Shown here: piece after piece, positions 47,770 to 56,851 of the stretch
Position numbering within the stretch: position 1 is the first letter of the stretch
Layout: each line of letters begins with the position of its first letter
DNA from: Tanticharoenia sakaeratensis NBRC 103193
GTDB lineage: Bacteria; Pseudomonadota; Alphaproteobacteria; Acetobacterales; Acetobacteraceae
Assembly: GCF_000963885.1 (NCBI RefSeq)
Contig: NZ_BALE01000017.1
Span: 124,001 to 188,000 of the forward strand
DNA: 64,000 nucleotides
Direction of reading: 5' to 3'
Translations under genes and position numbers: made by a program
Notes under the pieces: model-generated
What the model was told of the DNA's origin: nothing
What the model saw: the letters and a program-made list of their open reading frames with translations, nothing else
Databases searched by the model: none

Positions 47770-47904
47770 ATGAAGCGCACTTATCAACCCTCCAAGCTGG
47801 TGCGCAAGCGTCGCCACGGTTTCCGTTCGCGTATGGCGACCCCCGGCGGCCGCCGCGTGATCGCCAATCGTCGCAGCAAGGGCCGCAAGAAGCTCGCCGC
47901 CTGA
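47770..47904 (+). CDS. rpmH: 50S ribosomal protein L34
   Basis: A 44-residue very basic ribosomal protein with the family sequence [18 protein letters not shown] and a final KGRKKLAA. It is followed 14 bases later by rnpA, in the conserved rpmH-rnpA-yidD-yidC order. Confidence 0.98.
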   Translation: MKRTYQPSKLVRKRRHGFRSRMATPGGRRVIANRRSKGRKKLAA

Positions 47905-47918
47905 GCAACGCAGACGTC

Positions 47919-48266
47919 ATGCCTCGGGCTTCCATTGGACGCCTGAAGCAGCGCGCGGAGTTTCTCCGCGCTGCAAAGCACGGGCAGAAGGTGGCGACAC
48001 CGGGTCTCGTGCTTCAGATCCTGCCAAGACCGGAGACCGGAGAAGCCCGCGCGGGGTTCACGGTCACGAAGAAGGTCGGCAATGCCGTGGTGCGCAATCG
48101 CACCCGGCGCAGGCTGCGCGCAGCCCTTCAGGCTGTTGCCAGCGAGCATTCCCTCCAGAACGTCGACGTTGTCCTGATCGGGCGTGACCAGACGCGGGCG
48201 AGAGCCTTTACCGATTTGGTCGACGATCTGCGTCGCAGCCTCCGCAAGGGATCGTTACTGCCGTGA
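47919..48266 (+). CDS. rnpA: Ribonuclease P protein component
   Basis: Protein subunit of RNase P, which matures tRNA 5' ends. The 115-residue basic protein shows [11 protein letters not shown] near the N-terminus and the RNR-like signature [17 protein letters not shown]. The start is ATG 47919; the open frame upstream lies across rpmH. Its stop overlaps the yidD start as GTGA. Confidence 0.95.
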   Translation: MPRASIGRLKQRAEFLRAAKHGQKVATPGLVLQILPRPETGEARAGFTVTKKVGNAVVRNRTRRRLRAALQAVASEHSLQNVDVVLIGRDQTRARAFTDLVDDLRRSLRKGSLLP

Positions 48267-48478
48267 TCGTGCGAAGGGTCGCGCAGGCACTGATCGGTGT
48301 CTATCGGTTGACCCTCTCGCCGCTGCTCGGCCCTGTCTGCCGTTTCGAACCGTCATGCAGTGTGTATGCCCAGGAAGCCATCGGGCGGTATGGCGTCGTG
48401 CGTGGCGGATGGCTTGCCTTTCGCCGAATCGTGCGATGTCATCCTTTCGCACAGGGCGGGCGCGACCCGGTTCCGTGA
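48263..48478 (+). CDS. yidD: Membrane protein insertion efficiency factor YidD
   Basis: A 71-residue membrane-associated protein that assists YidC-dependent insertion. It shows the family core [27 protein letters not shown], broken here as [10 protein letters not shown] and [15 protein letters not shown], then [13 protein letters not shown]. The start is GTG 48263 within the rnpA stop region. Confidence 0.95.
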   Translation: MIVRRVAQALIGVYRLTLSPLLGPVCRFEPSCSVYAQEAIGRYGVVRGGWLAFRRIVRCHPFAQGGRDPVP

Positions 48479-48604
48479 ACGATTTCCGCTCGGCGCTATT
48501 GTTTTGCACGTCGTTTTCGGTCAGTTGAGGCGCGACGTTTCAGTGGCGGGCTGACCAGCCTGTCTCCTTCTTTCAAAATGACTTCGGGGGCCGGCGTTCC
48601 GCGC

Positions 48605-50359
48605 ATGGATATCAGGCGACTCATCACCGCGATGGCACTGTCGATGATCGTGCTGATCGGGTTCGACTACTTCATGCCGAAGCCTCAGCACCCGCAACAG
48701 GATCAGGCGACGACTCAGACGTCCGTCTCGGAGCCGGCATCGACCATGAGGTCGGCGGCCGACGCTGATACGGCAACGAACGCTGACGACAAGCGGATCC
48801 CGATTACCGGTCCGAGTGTGTCGGGTTCCCTGAACCTCCGTGGCGCGCGCCTCGATGACCTGCTGCTGACGCGCTATCATACGACGCCGAAGTCCGACAG
48901 CCCGCTGGTTCGGGTTCTGGACAAGGCCACCGACCCCCAGCCGAACTTCGTGCAGATCGGCTGGCGCGCGATTGCCGGGGATGCGACGAAGCTGCCGGAC
49001 GCCGGCACTCTCTGGGAGGCTGACGGCACTGCCCTTTCCCCTGACCATCCGCTGACCCTGCACTGGGACAACGGGCAGGGGCAGGTCTTCTCGATCCGGC
49101 TCGCACTCGATGCCCGTTACATGTTCACCGTCACGCAGTCGGTGGCAAACCACGGGACGTCGAGCATCCGGGTGCTGCCCGCGCTGACCGTCGAACGGAA
49201 TTACGTGCCGGAAGACGTCGGCAGCATGCTGGTGCACGAAGGGCCGGTCGGCGTGATGAACGGCCGTCTGGAGGAGCAGACCTACAAGGCGGTCCACAAC
49301 AACACCAACGTCTCCACCGGCCAGGCCTGGGCGGCGCAGGGCAATGGCGGCTGGGCCGGCATCACTGACAAGTACTGGCTGACCGCGATCGCGCCGGATC
49401 ACACGGCTCCGGTTAGCGCGAGCTTCGGTTTTGCCGCCGACCGTGGCCCGGGATCGTACCGCGTCGGTTTCGTCCCCCAGGCGCCGGTCGAGATTTCCGC
49501 AGGCGCCGAGGCCGGTTCCACCGCTCACGTGTTTGCGGGCGCCAAGGAACTGAACCTGCTTGAACAGTACGGCAACGATCTGCAGATCACCGATTTCTAC
49601 AAGGCTGTCGATTTCGGGTGGTTCGGGTTTGCCACGCGTCCGATGTTCCACCTGCTGCACTGGCTGTTCCTGCAGTTCGGCAATTTCGGCATCGCCCTTC
49701 TGGCCTTCACGCTGATCATCAAACTGGTGATGTTCCCGCTCGCGACCAAGACGGTGAAGTCGAGCACGCGCATGCGCCAGCTCGCACCGCGCGTGCAGGC
49801 GATCCGGGATCGCAACAAGGACAACCCGGTTGCGGCGAACCAGCAGGTCATGGCGCTGTATCGCGAGGAAGGCGTCAACATGTTCGGCGGGTGCCTGCCG
49901 GCGCTCGTTCAGATCCCGGTGTTCTTCTGCCTCTACAAGGTGCTGAACGTCGCGATCGACATGCGTCATGCACCCTTCTTCGGCTGGATCCGGGATCTCT
50001 CGGCACCTGATCCGACGAACCTGTTCAACCTGTTCGGCCTCGTGCCTTTCGATCCGTCGGTTTACTGGGCGCCCCTGCATCTGGGGATCTGGCCCATCCT
50101 TTTCGGCGGCACGACCTTCCTGATGCAGCGGATGAACATGGCCACGATGGATCCGGCCCAGCAGCGCATCATGCAGTTCATGCCGATCATCTACGTGTTC
50201 TTCATGGGGCGCCTGCCGGCAGGCATCGTCATCTACTACACGTGGAACAACCTGCTGACCGCAGGCCAGCAGCTGCTGATCCAGAAGCGTGTCGAGCGGG
50301 CAGGGACGCCGGCCAAGACCGTTGTTGCACCCGTGAAGAAGCCGCAGCGCAAGTCATGA
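48605..50359 (+). CDS. yidC: Membrane protein insertase YidC
   Basis: Inserts and folds inner-membrane proteins, with or without Sec. The 584-residue protein has an N-terminal membrane helix (LITAMALSMIVLIGFDYF), a large periplasmic beta domain (about 60-340) and the conserved five-helix insertase core (GNFGIALLAFTLIIKLVMFPL, NMFGGCLPALVQIPVFFCLY). ATG 48605 is favoured; ATG 48578 adds nine residues. Its stop overlaps the engB ATG. Confidence 0.96.
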   Translation: MDIRRLITAMALSMIVLIGFDYFMPKPQHPQQDQATTQTSVSEPASTMRSAADADTATNADDKRIPITGPSVSGSLNLRGARLDDLLLTRYHTTPKSDSPLVRVLDKATDPQPNFVQIGWRAIAGDATKLPDAGTLWEADGTALSPDHPLTLHWDNGQGQVFSIRLALDARYMFTVTQSVANHGTSSIRVLPALTVERNYVPEDVGSMLVHEGPVGVMNGRLEEQTYKAVHNNTNVSTGQAWAAQGNGGWAGITDKYWLTAIAPDHTAPVSASFGFAADRGPGSYRVGFVPQAPVEISAGAEAGSTAHVFAGAKELNLLEQYGNDLQITDFYKAVDFGWFGFATRPMFHLLHWLFLQFGNFGIALLAFTLIIKLVMFPLATKTVKSSTRMRQLAPRVQAIRDRNKDNPVAANQQVMALYREEGVNMFGGCLPALVQIPVFFCLYKVLNVAIDMRHAPFFGWIRDLSAPDPTNLFNLFGLVPFDPSVYWAPLHLGIWPILFGGTTFLMQRMNMATMDPAQQRIMQFMPIIYVFFMGRLPAGIVIYYTWNNLLTAGQQLLIQKRVERAGTPAKTVVAPVKKPQRKS

Positions 50360-51012
50360 TCGACAGGATTCCCGAGCCCACGGAAACCGAGATCGAGACC
50401 GGCAGGCTGTTGTTCGCGGGTACTTGCGACTTCTTCCACGGCGCACAGACGACGGACCAGTTGCCGGACGCCGGGCGGCCGGAAGTTGCGTTCGCAGGGC
50501 GTTCGAATGTCGGCAAGTCCAGTTTGATCAACGGGCTGACGTCGCGTTCGCGGCTGGCGCGTGCGTCTTCCGAGCCCGGGCGGACCAAGCAGCTGAACTT
50601 CTTCAACCTTGCGGACCGGCTGACGCTCGTGGACATGCCGGGCTATGGCTTCGCCAAGGCCGCCAAGGCGGTGAAGGAAGACTGGCAGCGCACCATGTTC
50701 GCGTATCTGCGCGGACGGACGACCCTGTCCCGCGTGGTTCTGCTGCTTGACGCCCGGATCGAGATCAAGGCTTCGGATACCGAGGTCATGGACCTTTTCG
50801 ACCGGGCGGCCGTCGTATTTCAGGTCGTCCTTACGAAGTGTGATGCGATCGGTCCGACGGCGCTTGCGCGCAAGCAGCGTGAAGTCGAGGATCTGTGCGG
50901 CAAGCACGCCGCGGCCTATCCCGATGTGATCGCCACCAGCAGTGAAACGGGGCTTGGCATGGAGCGACTGCGGGCTGAGCTTGCGCGCCTTGCGCTCCCG
51001 GCTTCCCCCTGA
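50356..51012 (+). CDS. engB: Ribosome biogenesis GTPase EngB (YihA/YsxC)
   Basis: Essential GTPase in 50S assembly. The 218-residue protein has G1 GRSNVGKSS (about 48-56), the G2 region EPGRTKQLNFF, G3 DMPGYGFAKA and G4 TKCD. ATG 50356 overlaps the yidC stop as ATGA. It precedes argB, an arrangement found in several alphaproteobacteria. Confidence 0.96.
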   Translation: MIDRIPEPTETEIETGRLLFAGTCDFFHGAQTTDQLPDAGRPEVAFAGRSNVGKSSLINGLTSRSRLARASSEPGRTKQLNFFNLADRLTLVDMPGYGFAKAAKAVKEDWQRTMFAYLRGRTTLSRVVLLLDARIEIKASDTEVMDLFDRAAVVFQVVLTKCDAIGPTALARKQREVEDLCGKHAAAYPDVIATSSETGLGMERLRAELARLALPASP

Positions 51013-51032
51013 AGACAAGGAACCTTGTGACG

Positions 51033-51959
51033 ATGTCGGCTGACGAAGACACGCTGTCGCCACCGGAAGACCTGCTGGTGAAGGCCCGCAAGCAGGCCGA
51101 GATTCTGGCCGGCGCCCTGCCTTTTCTCCGTCGATACACCGGTGACACGATCGTCGTGAAATACGGCGGTCACGCGATGGGTGACGGCGAACTGTCCGAG
51201 GCCTTTGGCCACGATATCGCGCTGCTCAAACTGGTCGGCGTCAACCCGATCATCGTGCATGGCGGCGGTCCGCAGATCAACGCGATGCTCAAGCGGCTCG
51301 ATATCACGTCCGAGTTTGTCGAAGGGCTTCGGGTAACTGACGCCGCAATGGTCGACGTCATCGAAATGGTCCTGTCGGGCAGCGTGAACAAGCAGGTCGC
51401 GGCCCTGGTCAACGGGGCCGGCGCTCTGGCTGTTGGCATTTCCGGCAAGGACGGCGGACTGATCCGGGCCAAGCGCCTTCTCAAGCAGGTTCGTGACCCT
51501 GCCACCGGCGTCGAGCGCACGGTCGACCTTGGATTTGTCGGCACGCCTGATCGCGTGGATGCGCGCGTGCTATACGCTCTGCTGGGATCGGGGCTGATCC
51601 CCGTAATTGCACCAATCGGCGTTGGTGAAGGTGGCGAGACCTACAACATCAATGCAGATACGGCGGCTGGCGCCATTGCCGGGGCGACACAGGCAAGCCG
51701 GTTGCTGATGTTGACGGATGTTCCAGGCGTTCTGGATGAGAACCGGCGCCTGATTCCGGAACTGACAGCAGAAGAAGCAGTTCGCCGGATCGAGGCCGGA
51801 CAGATCACCGGGGGCATGATCCCGAAGGTTGAGACGTGCCTTGCCGCGGTGCGTGATGGTGCCAAGGCCGCCGTCATACTCGACGGCCGGGTGCCGCATG
51901 CCTGTCTGCTGGAGCTGTTCACGCATGCCGGCCCCGGGACGTTGATCCGGGGCACCTGA
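51033..51959 (+). CDS. argB: Acetylglutamate kinase
   Basis: Second step of arginine synthesis. The 308-residue amino-acid-kinase protein shows VVKYGGHAMGD, NPIIVHGGGPQINAML, SGKDGGLIRAKR, NINADTAAGAIAGA and LTDVPGVLDENRRLI. ATG 51033 is preferred to GTG 51027 because AAGGAA at 51017-51022 is better spaced. A GC-rich hairpin brackets its stop codon. Confidence 0.96.
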   Translation: MSADEDTLSPPEDLLVKARKQAEILAGALPFLRRYTGDTIVVKYGGHAMGDGELSEAFGHDIALLKLVGVNPIIVHGGGPQINAMLKRLDITSEFVEGLRVTDAAMVDVIEMVLSGSVNKQVAALVNGAGALAVGISGKDGGLIRAKRLLKQVRDPATGVERTVDLGFVGTPDRVDARVLYALLGSGLIPVIAPIGVGEGGETYNINADTAAGAIAGATQASRLLMLTDVPGVLDENRRLIPELTAEEAVRRIEAGQITGGMIPKVETCLAAVRDGAKAAVILDGRVPHACLLELFTHAGPGTLIRGT

Positions 51960-51968
51960 ACGCCCCGG
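51947..51968. terminator. GC-rich hairpin at the argB end
   Basis: A perfect 7-bp stem (CCGGGGC at 51947-51953 with GCCCCGG at 51962-51968) whose loop contains the argB stop codon, between convergent genes. There is no T-run, so termination efficiency is uncertain; it could act on either strand. Confidence 0.35.
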
Positions 51969-51989
51969 TCTGCCCGGAACGCCAGCCGG

Positions 51990-53348
51990 CTACGGCGCGT
52001 CATGCGAAAAGAGCCAGCCGCCGCCGTTGTCCCGCGCGGATCTCAAAGCCAGGCTTGCGCGCTCCAGAAAGACTTCGATCGGCTCCGTCGTTTCGGCTTC
52101 ACGCGTGACGAGCCCCATCGAGACAGACAGATGGTGCGGCGGATCGAGGATGATCGGCGCGCCGTGAATACACATGCGTTCCGCCCGCTCGGCTGCGGCA
52201 AACCGGTCGCCGCCGTCCATCCAGAGTGCAAACGTATCGCTGCCGATGCGCGCGACGAGATCCGTCGGACGCACGGCAGCACGAAGCAACTCGATGCATT
52301 GCCGTATGGCATCCTCTCCGTCGGCGAAGCCGAGGGATGAGACGAGCGCGGACAGGCCTTCGATCGCAACCAGCATGAGTGTTGCGGACAGGTGCTCGCG
52401 ATCGAGGCGGGCAGTCCGGCGCCCGACCTCCGAGCGGAAGCCGGCCCAGGTCAGGACGTTGTATCCGGGATCGAAATGCGCCTCGCGCAGAAGGTTGCGG
52501 TGGACGCCGTCGAGTTCGATGAGCGCGCTGAATGTCGATGTCACAGCTGCACACAACGCGCCGTCGCCCGCTGACCACGGCTTGTCCGCAGACCTCCAGA
52601 ACAGCAGGCCGATCTGCCCGAAGAGACGGACGCGCTCGCGTGCGAGCAGGAAATCGAAGCGATCTTCGCGCCGCCGGAGCGCGCCTGTTCGCGTGCTGGG
52701 TTCGAGCTTTGCTGCGAGCCGCTCGCTATGATCATTCCACGTGCCGAAGCGATGGAGGATCTGGAACGCGCCGTCGATCGGACTCGGTTCATGCGGCGAC
52801 AGAGGCCCGGTGCTGACAAGTGCGCCGCCGTCCGCGCCGATCTCCTGCGCCAGCATGTCGAATGCGGCGAGGATGCCGATTCGAGGCACGAGTGCCGCAC
52901 GCAATGCTTCCACCACGCGTCGCAACGTCGGCGCATCCGGCTGGCGGATGGCCTGCGCCCCCGGCGCGACCTCGTCTCCGATGATGATAAGCCCGCCCCG
53001 AACGCCGCTGAACAGGCCATCAGCGTTCTGGTGCGGTGTATAGGTCAGCAGAAGATCGACAGGACGCCCGGCGTGATCGGCACCATGCACGACGCGTCGT
53101 ACGGGGGTTCGTCCCGCCTGCGGACGATCATCGGACGCCGTGTTCCACATGGTACCCAGGGGTTGCCCCAGAAGCGATCGCGTGTCCCGGCCGAGCACAT
53201 GTCGTGGCGCAACACTCGTCAGGCGTCCGTCCGCATCAGTCTCGAACACGGCATCCAGTGCGGCGGTGGCTACGCCGCGCCATGCAGCATGGCCGCCTGA
53301 GCCGGTAGCCGGGGCAGGGGGCAGCGTTGTTTCGGTCTGCGGCATCAT
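51990..53348 (-). CDS. PAS/GAF-like protein with degenerate GGDEF domain
   Basis: A 452-residue cytosolic protein. Residues about 25-130 look PAS-like (LDAVFETDADGRLTSVAPR), about 145-280 GAF-like, and about 295-445 have the diguanylate cyclase fold (FDPGYNVLTWAGFRSEV, LGFADGEDAIRQCIELLRA). The active-site motif reads GSDTF at 369-373 instead of GG[DE]EF, and the first metal-binding Asp is also missing (LVAIEGLS), so cyclase activity is unlikely. It may bind c-di-GMP or another ligand, or serve as a sensor. No EAL domain. Confidence 0.8.
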   Translation of the reverse strand: MMPQTETTLPPAPATGSGGHAAWRGVATAALDAVFETDADGRLTSVAPRHVLGRDTRSLLGQPLGTMWNTASDDRPQAGRTPVRRVVHGADHAGRPVDLLLTYTPHQNADGLFSGVRGGLIIIGDEVAPGAQAIRQPDAPTLRRVVEALRAALVPRIGILAAFDMLAQEIGADGGALVSTGPLSPHEPSPIDGAFQILHRFGTWNDHSERLAAKLEPSTRTGALRRREDRFDFLLARERVRLFGQIGLLFWRSADKPWSAGDGALCAAVTSTFSALIELDGVHRNLLREAHFDPGYNVLTWAGFRSEVGRRTARLDREHLSATLMLVAIEGLSALVSSLGFADGEDAIRQCIELLRAAVRPTDLVARIGSDTFALWMDGGDRFAAAERAERMCIHGAPIILDPPHHLSVSMGLVTREAETTEPIEVFLERASLALRSARDNGGGWLFSHDAP

Positions 53349-53477
53349 CGGCGCAGCATGCAGCCCAAAGCCTTAACGAAGCGTGCATATCGCATGGCGA
53401 TTCGTTGACAGCGGGATACGTCATCCGCATGGTCCCCGCCATATCGACAGACCAGTGCCCGCGAAGGACAGACCACC

Positions 53478-54305
53478 ATGACGACCGCCGCTCTTGAAGC
53501 CACAATCGACGCGCTTTGGGAGGACCGCACATCCCTTTCGTCCGCGACCACCGGCGAGGCGCGCGAGGCGGTGGAAGCCGCGCTCGCCGGGCTCGACGCG
53601 GGGACGTTCCGTGTCGCCGAGCCGGGAGCGAATGGCTGGGTCGTGCATCAATGGCTCAAGAAGGCCGTGCTGCTGTCGTTCCGGCTCGAGGACAGCGTGC
53701 CGCTCGAAGGCGCGGCCGGTGGGGCTCCGGGCTTCGACAAGGTGCCGCTCAAGTTCGCAGGCTGGGACAAGGCGCGCTTTGACGCCGCCGGTTTCCGCGT
53801 CGTGCCGGGTGCCGTCGTGCGGCGCAGCGCCTATGTCGCCCCGGGCGTCGTTCTGATGCCGAGCTTCGTCAATGTCGGCGCGCGCGTCGATTCGGGAACG
53901 ATGATCGATACCTGGGCGACGGTCGGCTCCTGTGCGCAGATCGGGCGCAACTGCCACATCAGCGGCGGCGCCGGGATCGGTGGGGTGCTCGAGCCGCTTC
54001 AGGCGGGTCCGGTCATCATCGAGGACGACTGCTTCATCGGTGCGCGGTCGGAAGTGGCCGAGGGCGTCGTGATCGAACGTGGGGCCGTGCTCTCGATGGG
54101 CGTGTTCATCGGCGCGTCCACGAAGATCGTCGATCGCGCGACGGGCGAGATCCATCGCGGGCGCGTCCCGGCCTATTCGGTCGTCGTTCCGGGAACCCTG
54201 CCGGGCAAGGATGGCGGACCGTCCCTGGCCTGTGCCGTGATCGTCAAGCGTGTGGACGAGCAGACGCGGTTGAAGACCTCGATCAACGACCTGCTGCGGG
54301 ACTGA
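53478..54305 (+). CDS. dapD: Tetrahydrodipicolinate N-succinyltransferase
   Basis: Lysine and diaminopimelate synthesis. The 275-residue protein has a helical N-terminal domain followed by a hexapeptide beta-helix ([16 protein letters not shown] onward; [24 protein letters not shown], broken as [12 protein letters not shown] and [12 protein letters not shown]). A TTGACA at 53405-53410 is a possible -35 element without a good -10. dapE follows 3 bases later. Confidence 0.97.
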   Translation: MTTAALEATIDALWEDRTSLSSATTGEAREAVEAALAGLDAGTFRVAEPGANGWVVHQWLKKAVLLSFRLEDSVPLEGAAGGAPGFDKVPLKFAGWDKARFDAAGFRVVPGAVVRRSAYVAPGVVLMPSFVNVGARVDSGTMIDTWATVGSCAQIGRNCHISGGAGIGGVLEPLQAGPVIIEDDCFIGARSEVAEGVVIERGAVLSMGVFIGASTKIVDRATGEIHRGRVPAYSVVVPGTLPGKDGGPSLACAVIVKRVDEQTRLKTSINDLLRD

Positions 54306-54308
54306 GCC

Positions 54309-55439
54309 TTGGACCTGTCCGCGCTCGCGCTCGCTCGCGACCTCCTGCGCTGCCCGTCGGTCACGCCGCGCGACGCGGGCGCGCAGGCCGTGCTCGCGGA
54401 CGCACTGGAGCGCCTGGGGTTCACTGTCACGCTTCTTCCGTTCGGGCCGGAGCCGATCCACAATCTTTATGCCCGCCTTGGCACGGGCGGGCCGCATCTG
54501 TGTTTCGCGGGGCACACGGACGTCGTGCCGGAAGGCATGACCGCTTCGTGGTCGAGCGACCCGTTTGCGGGCGACGTGCGCGACGGCCTGCTGTATGGAC
54601 GCGGCGCCTGCGACATGAAGGGCGGCATCGCAGCGTTCGTGGCGGCAGTCGCGCGTCTGCTGGCCCAGCGTCCGCTCCGGGGCAGCGTCAGCCTGCTGAT
54701 CACGGGGGACGAGGAGGGGCCGGCCCGGCACGGCACGCGAGAGGTGCTGGAATGGATGCGCGCGCATGGCGAGGCGCCGGATTTCTGCCTGTTGGGTGAG
54801 CCGACCAATCCCCGGGAACTCGGCGAGGTCATCAAGATCGGCCGGCGCGGCAGCCTGAATGCCCGCATCGCGGTCGAGGGGCGGCAAGGCCACGTCGCCT
54901 ATCCTGATCGGGCCGATAATCCCGTGCATCGTCTCATGGACGTCCTGTCAGAACTGCGCGCGCGCACGCTTGATGCAGGCACCGAATGGTTCGAGCCGTC
55001 GTCCCTGCAGGTCACGAGCATCGATGTCGGCAATGCAGCGCATAACGTCATTCCGCAGGAGGCAGGTGCGCGCCTGAACATCCGCTTCAACGACGCGCAT
55101 CGGGGCGAGGAACTAGCGTCGTGGATCCGCGACGTCTGCGCCCGGCATGGCACAGGGTGCCGCGCCGAGATCGCGATCAGCGGCGAGGCCTTCGTGACCG
55201 AGCCTGGCTCGGCGGTTACCCGGCTCGTCGAATCGGTAGCAGCGATCACGGGGCGGACGCCGCGCCTCGATACCGGCGGTGGAACGTCCGACGCGCGTTT
55301 CATTTCCACCATGTTTCCCGTGGCGGAATTCGGGCTCGTCGGCGCCAGCATGCATCAGGTGGACGAGCACGTCAGTCTCGCAAACCTTGCAGCCCTTGAT
55401 GACATCTATCTGGATTTCATGCAGAGATTCGGATTGTGA
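54309..55439 (+). CDS. dapE: Succinyl-diaminopimelate desuccinylase
   Basis: Dinuclear zinc hydrolase following DapC in the succinylase pathway. The 376-residue protein has CFAGHTDVVPEG, YGRGACDMKGGIAAF and GDEEGPA (metal ligands and catalytic Glu), plus the late LDTGGGTSDARF. It starts at TTG 54309 with GGGA about eight bases upstream. The next gene starts inside its stop. Confidence 0.96.
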   Translation: MDLSALALARDLLRCPSVTPRDAGAQAVLADALERLGFTVTLLPFGPEPIHNLYARLGTGGPHLCFAGHTDVVPEGMTASWSSDPFAGDVRDGLLYGRGACDMKGGIAAFVAAVARLLAQRPLRGSVSLLITGDEEGPARHGTREVLEWMRAHGEAPDFCLLGEPTNPRELGEVIKIGRRGSLNARIAVEGRQGHVAYPDRADNPVHRLMDVLSELRARTLDAGTEWFEPSSLQVTSIDVGNAAHNVIPQEAGARLNIRFNDAHRGEELASWIRDVCARHGTGCRAEIAISGEAFVTEPGSAVTRLVESVAAITGRTPRLDTGGGTSDARFISTMFPVAEFGLVGASMHQVDEHVSLANLAALDDIYLDFMQRFGL

Positions 55440-56059
55440 ACCAGGAACCTCGCCAAACCATCCCCGGGCCCGGCGGCCCGATCGCCAGCGTCTTTCAGGG
55501 CGTTCTGCTGCTGGGGCGCGGACGGGCCGAAGGACTGAACTGTTTCGGCGCGACCATGGACGCGCTGATGTCGGCGCTTGCGCCATATGTCGCGCTGATC
55601 GGCGTCGGGGCGTTTGCCCTGATCGCGCGCCATGGGACCGCGATCGAGGCCGTTCGCCTGCTGTTGCTGCTGTGTGTCCTACTGGTCAGGCCGGTCGTGT
55701 CGCAAATCCTGGCGCAGCGCTGGAACCGGCAGGGACTATGGCTACGCTTCGCCACGGCCTCGCTTTGGGCGTCCTGGCTTGTTCAGGCATTGATCATCAT
55801 CGCCTTTTTCCTGCTGCACGCCATGGCGCCGGATCTTGCGGAAAGCCGCGCCGTCGGAACCGGGATCATGCTCGGCCTGCAGGCCTATGACCTCTGGCTC
55901 GCCTGGTTCATTGCGCGCGTGGGACTCATCGTCGGGCCGGGGCGTGCGGCCATCGTCGTGCTTGCGACCGTGCTGGCCATGGTGGCGCTCTACGCGATCG
56001 CTGCCGTGTTGCCGCCTTACTACAACGCGATGGGCGATCTCTTCTCGCCGCCGGGCTGA
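55436..56059 (+). CDS. Multi-pass membrane protein of unknown function
   Basis: A 207-residue protein with about five hydrophobic segments (around 45-65, 75-90, 105-130, 145-165, 175-195), preceded by a hydrophilic, Pro/Gly-containing N-terminus. The GTG start overlaps the dapE stop as GTGA, so it is translated with the lysine genes. I recognise no family with confidence; a Yip1-like fold is possible. It ends nine bases before the convergent truA. Confidence 0.7.
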   Translation: MNQEPRQTIPGPGGPIASVFQGVLLLGRGRAEGLNCFGATMDALMSALAPYVALIGVGAFALIARHGTAIEAVRLLLLLCVLLVRPVVSQILAQRWNRQGLWLRFATASLWASWLVQALIIIAFFLLHAMAPDLAESRAVGTGIMLGLQAYDLWLAWFIARVGLIVGPGRAAIVVLATVLAMVALYAIAAVLPPYYNAMGDLFSPPG

Positions 56060-56068
56060 TCAACGCAC

Positions 56069-56851
56069 TCAGGTCGCTGCGAACGGGTCGTCCGGATAAT
56101 CCACGCCGATCAGCGCCAGGCCATCCGGCGGGGCCGTGGGGCCTGCCTTGCTGCGGTCGCACGCCTCAAGGGCCGTGCGCGTGTCCGCAGGCGTCCATGC
56201 CCCCCAGCCGACCAGCTGTAGCGATCCGACCATGTTGCGCACCTGATGATGGAGGAAAGACCTCGCGTCGGCCTCGATCGACACGATGTCGCCGTTGCGG
56301 GCGACGTCCAGCCGGTCCAGCGTGCGCATCGGGGAGTTGGCCTGGCAGGATGCGGCGCGGAATGACGAGAAATCGTGACGTCCCAGCAGATGCTGCGCGC
56401 CTTCATGCATCGCCTGTGCGTCCAGCGGCCGCTTGACGTGCCAGACCTGACCCGCGTCGAGCGCCGGGCGGGCGGGGCGGTTGAGGATGCGATAGCGATA
56501 GCGGCGGCGGATGGCCGAGAACCGGGCGTTCCAGCCGGGTGCCGCCAGTGCGGCGTCAAGCACGACGATCGGATGCGGCTTGAGGTGAAAATTGATCCCG
56601 TCGCGCACCTGCCGCGCGTCCCGATCAAAGCCGGACGGAAAATCGAGCTGGATCACCTGTCCACCTGCGTGAACGCCAGCGTCGGTGCGTCCGGCCGTGA
56701 TGCTGGGAACGGGTCGACCGCCTGCGATCCGGCTCGCTGCCTCTTCGAGAAGCCCCTGGATCGAGACGCCATTGGCCTGTTTCTGCCAGCCGACATAGCC
56801 GCCGCCGTCATATTCCAGCCGGACGGCCCAGGTCACGGGCGCATCACTCAC
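56069..56851 (-). CDS. truA: tRNA pseudouridine(38-40) synthase
   Basis: Modifies anticodon-stem uridines 38-40. The 260-residue protein begins WAVRLEYDGGGYVGWQ and has the catalytic Asp in AGRTDAGVHA, with FLHHQVRNMVGSL late. The start is GTG 56851, overlapping fmt by 8 bases; the longer open frame lies within fmt. Confidence 0.95.
   Translation of the reverse strand: MSDAPVTWAVRLEYDGGGYVGWQKQANGVSIQGLLEEAASRIAGGRPVPSITAGRTDAGVHAGGQVIQLDFPSGFDRDARQVRDGINFHLKPHPIVVLDAALAAPGWNARFSAIRRRYRYRILNRPARPALDAGQVWHVKRPLDAQAMHEGAQHLLGRHDFSSFRAASCQANSPMRTLDRLDVARNGDIVSIEADARSFLHHQVRNMVGSLQLVGWGAWTPADTRTALEACDRSKAGPTAPPDGLALIGVDYPDDPFAAT

Noticed and set aside
48521-50080. 519-codon minus-strand frame opposite yidC
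   Set aside because: Shadow; Arg/His-rich composition and a complete yidC on the other strand.
53421-54929. 502-codon minus-strand frame opposite dapD/dapE
   Set aside because: Shadow frame; Arg/His/Asp-rich product without motifs.
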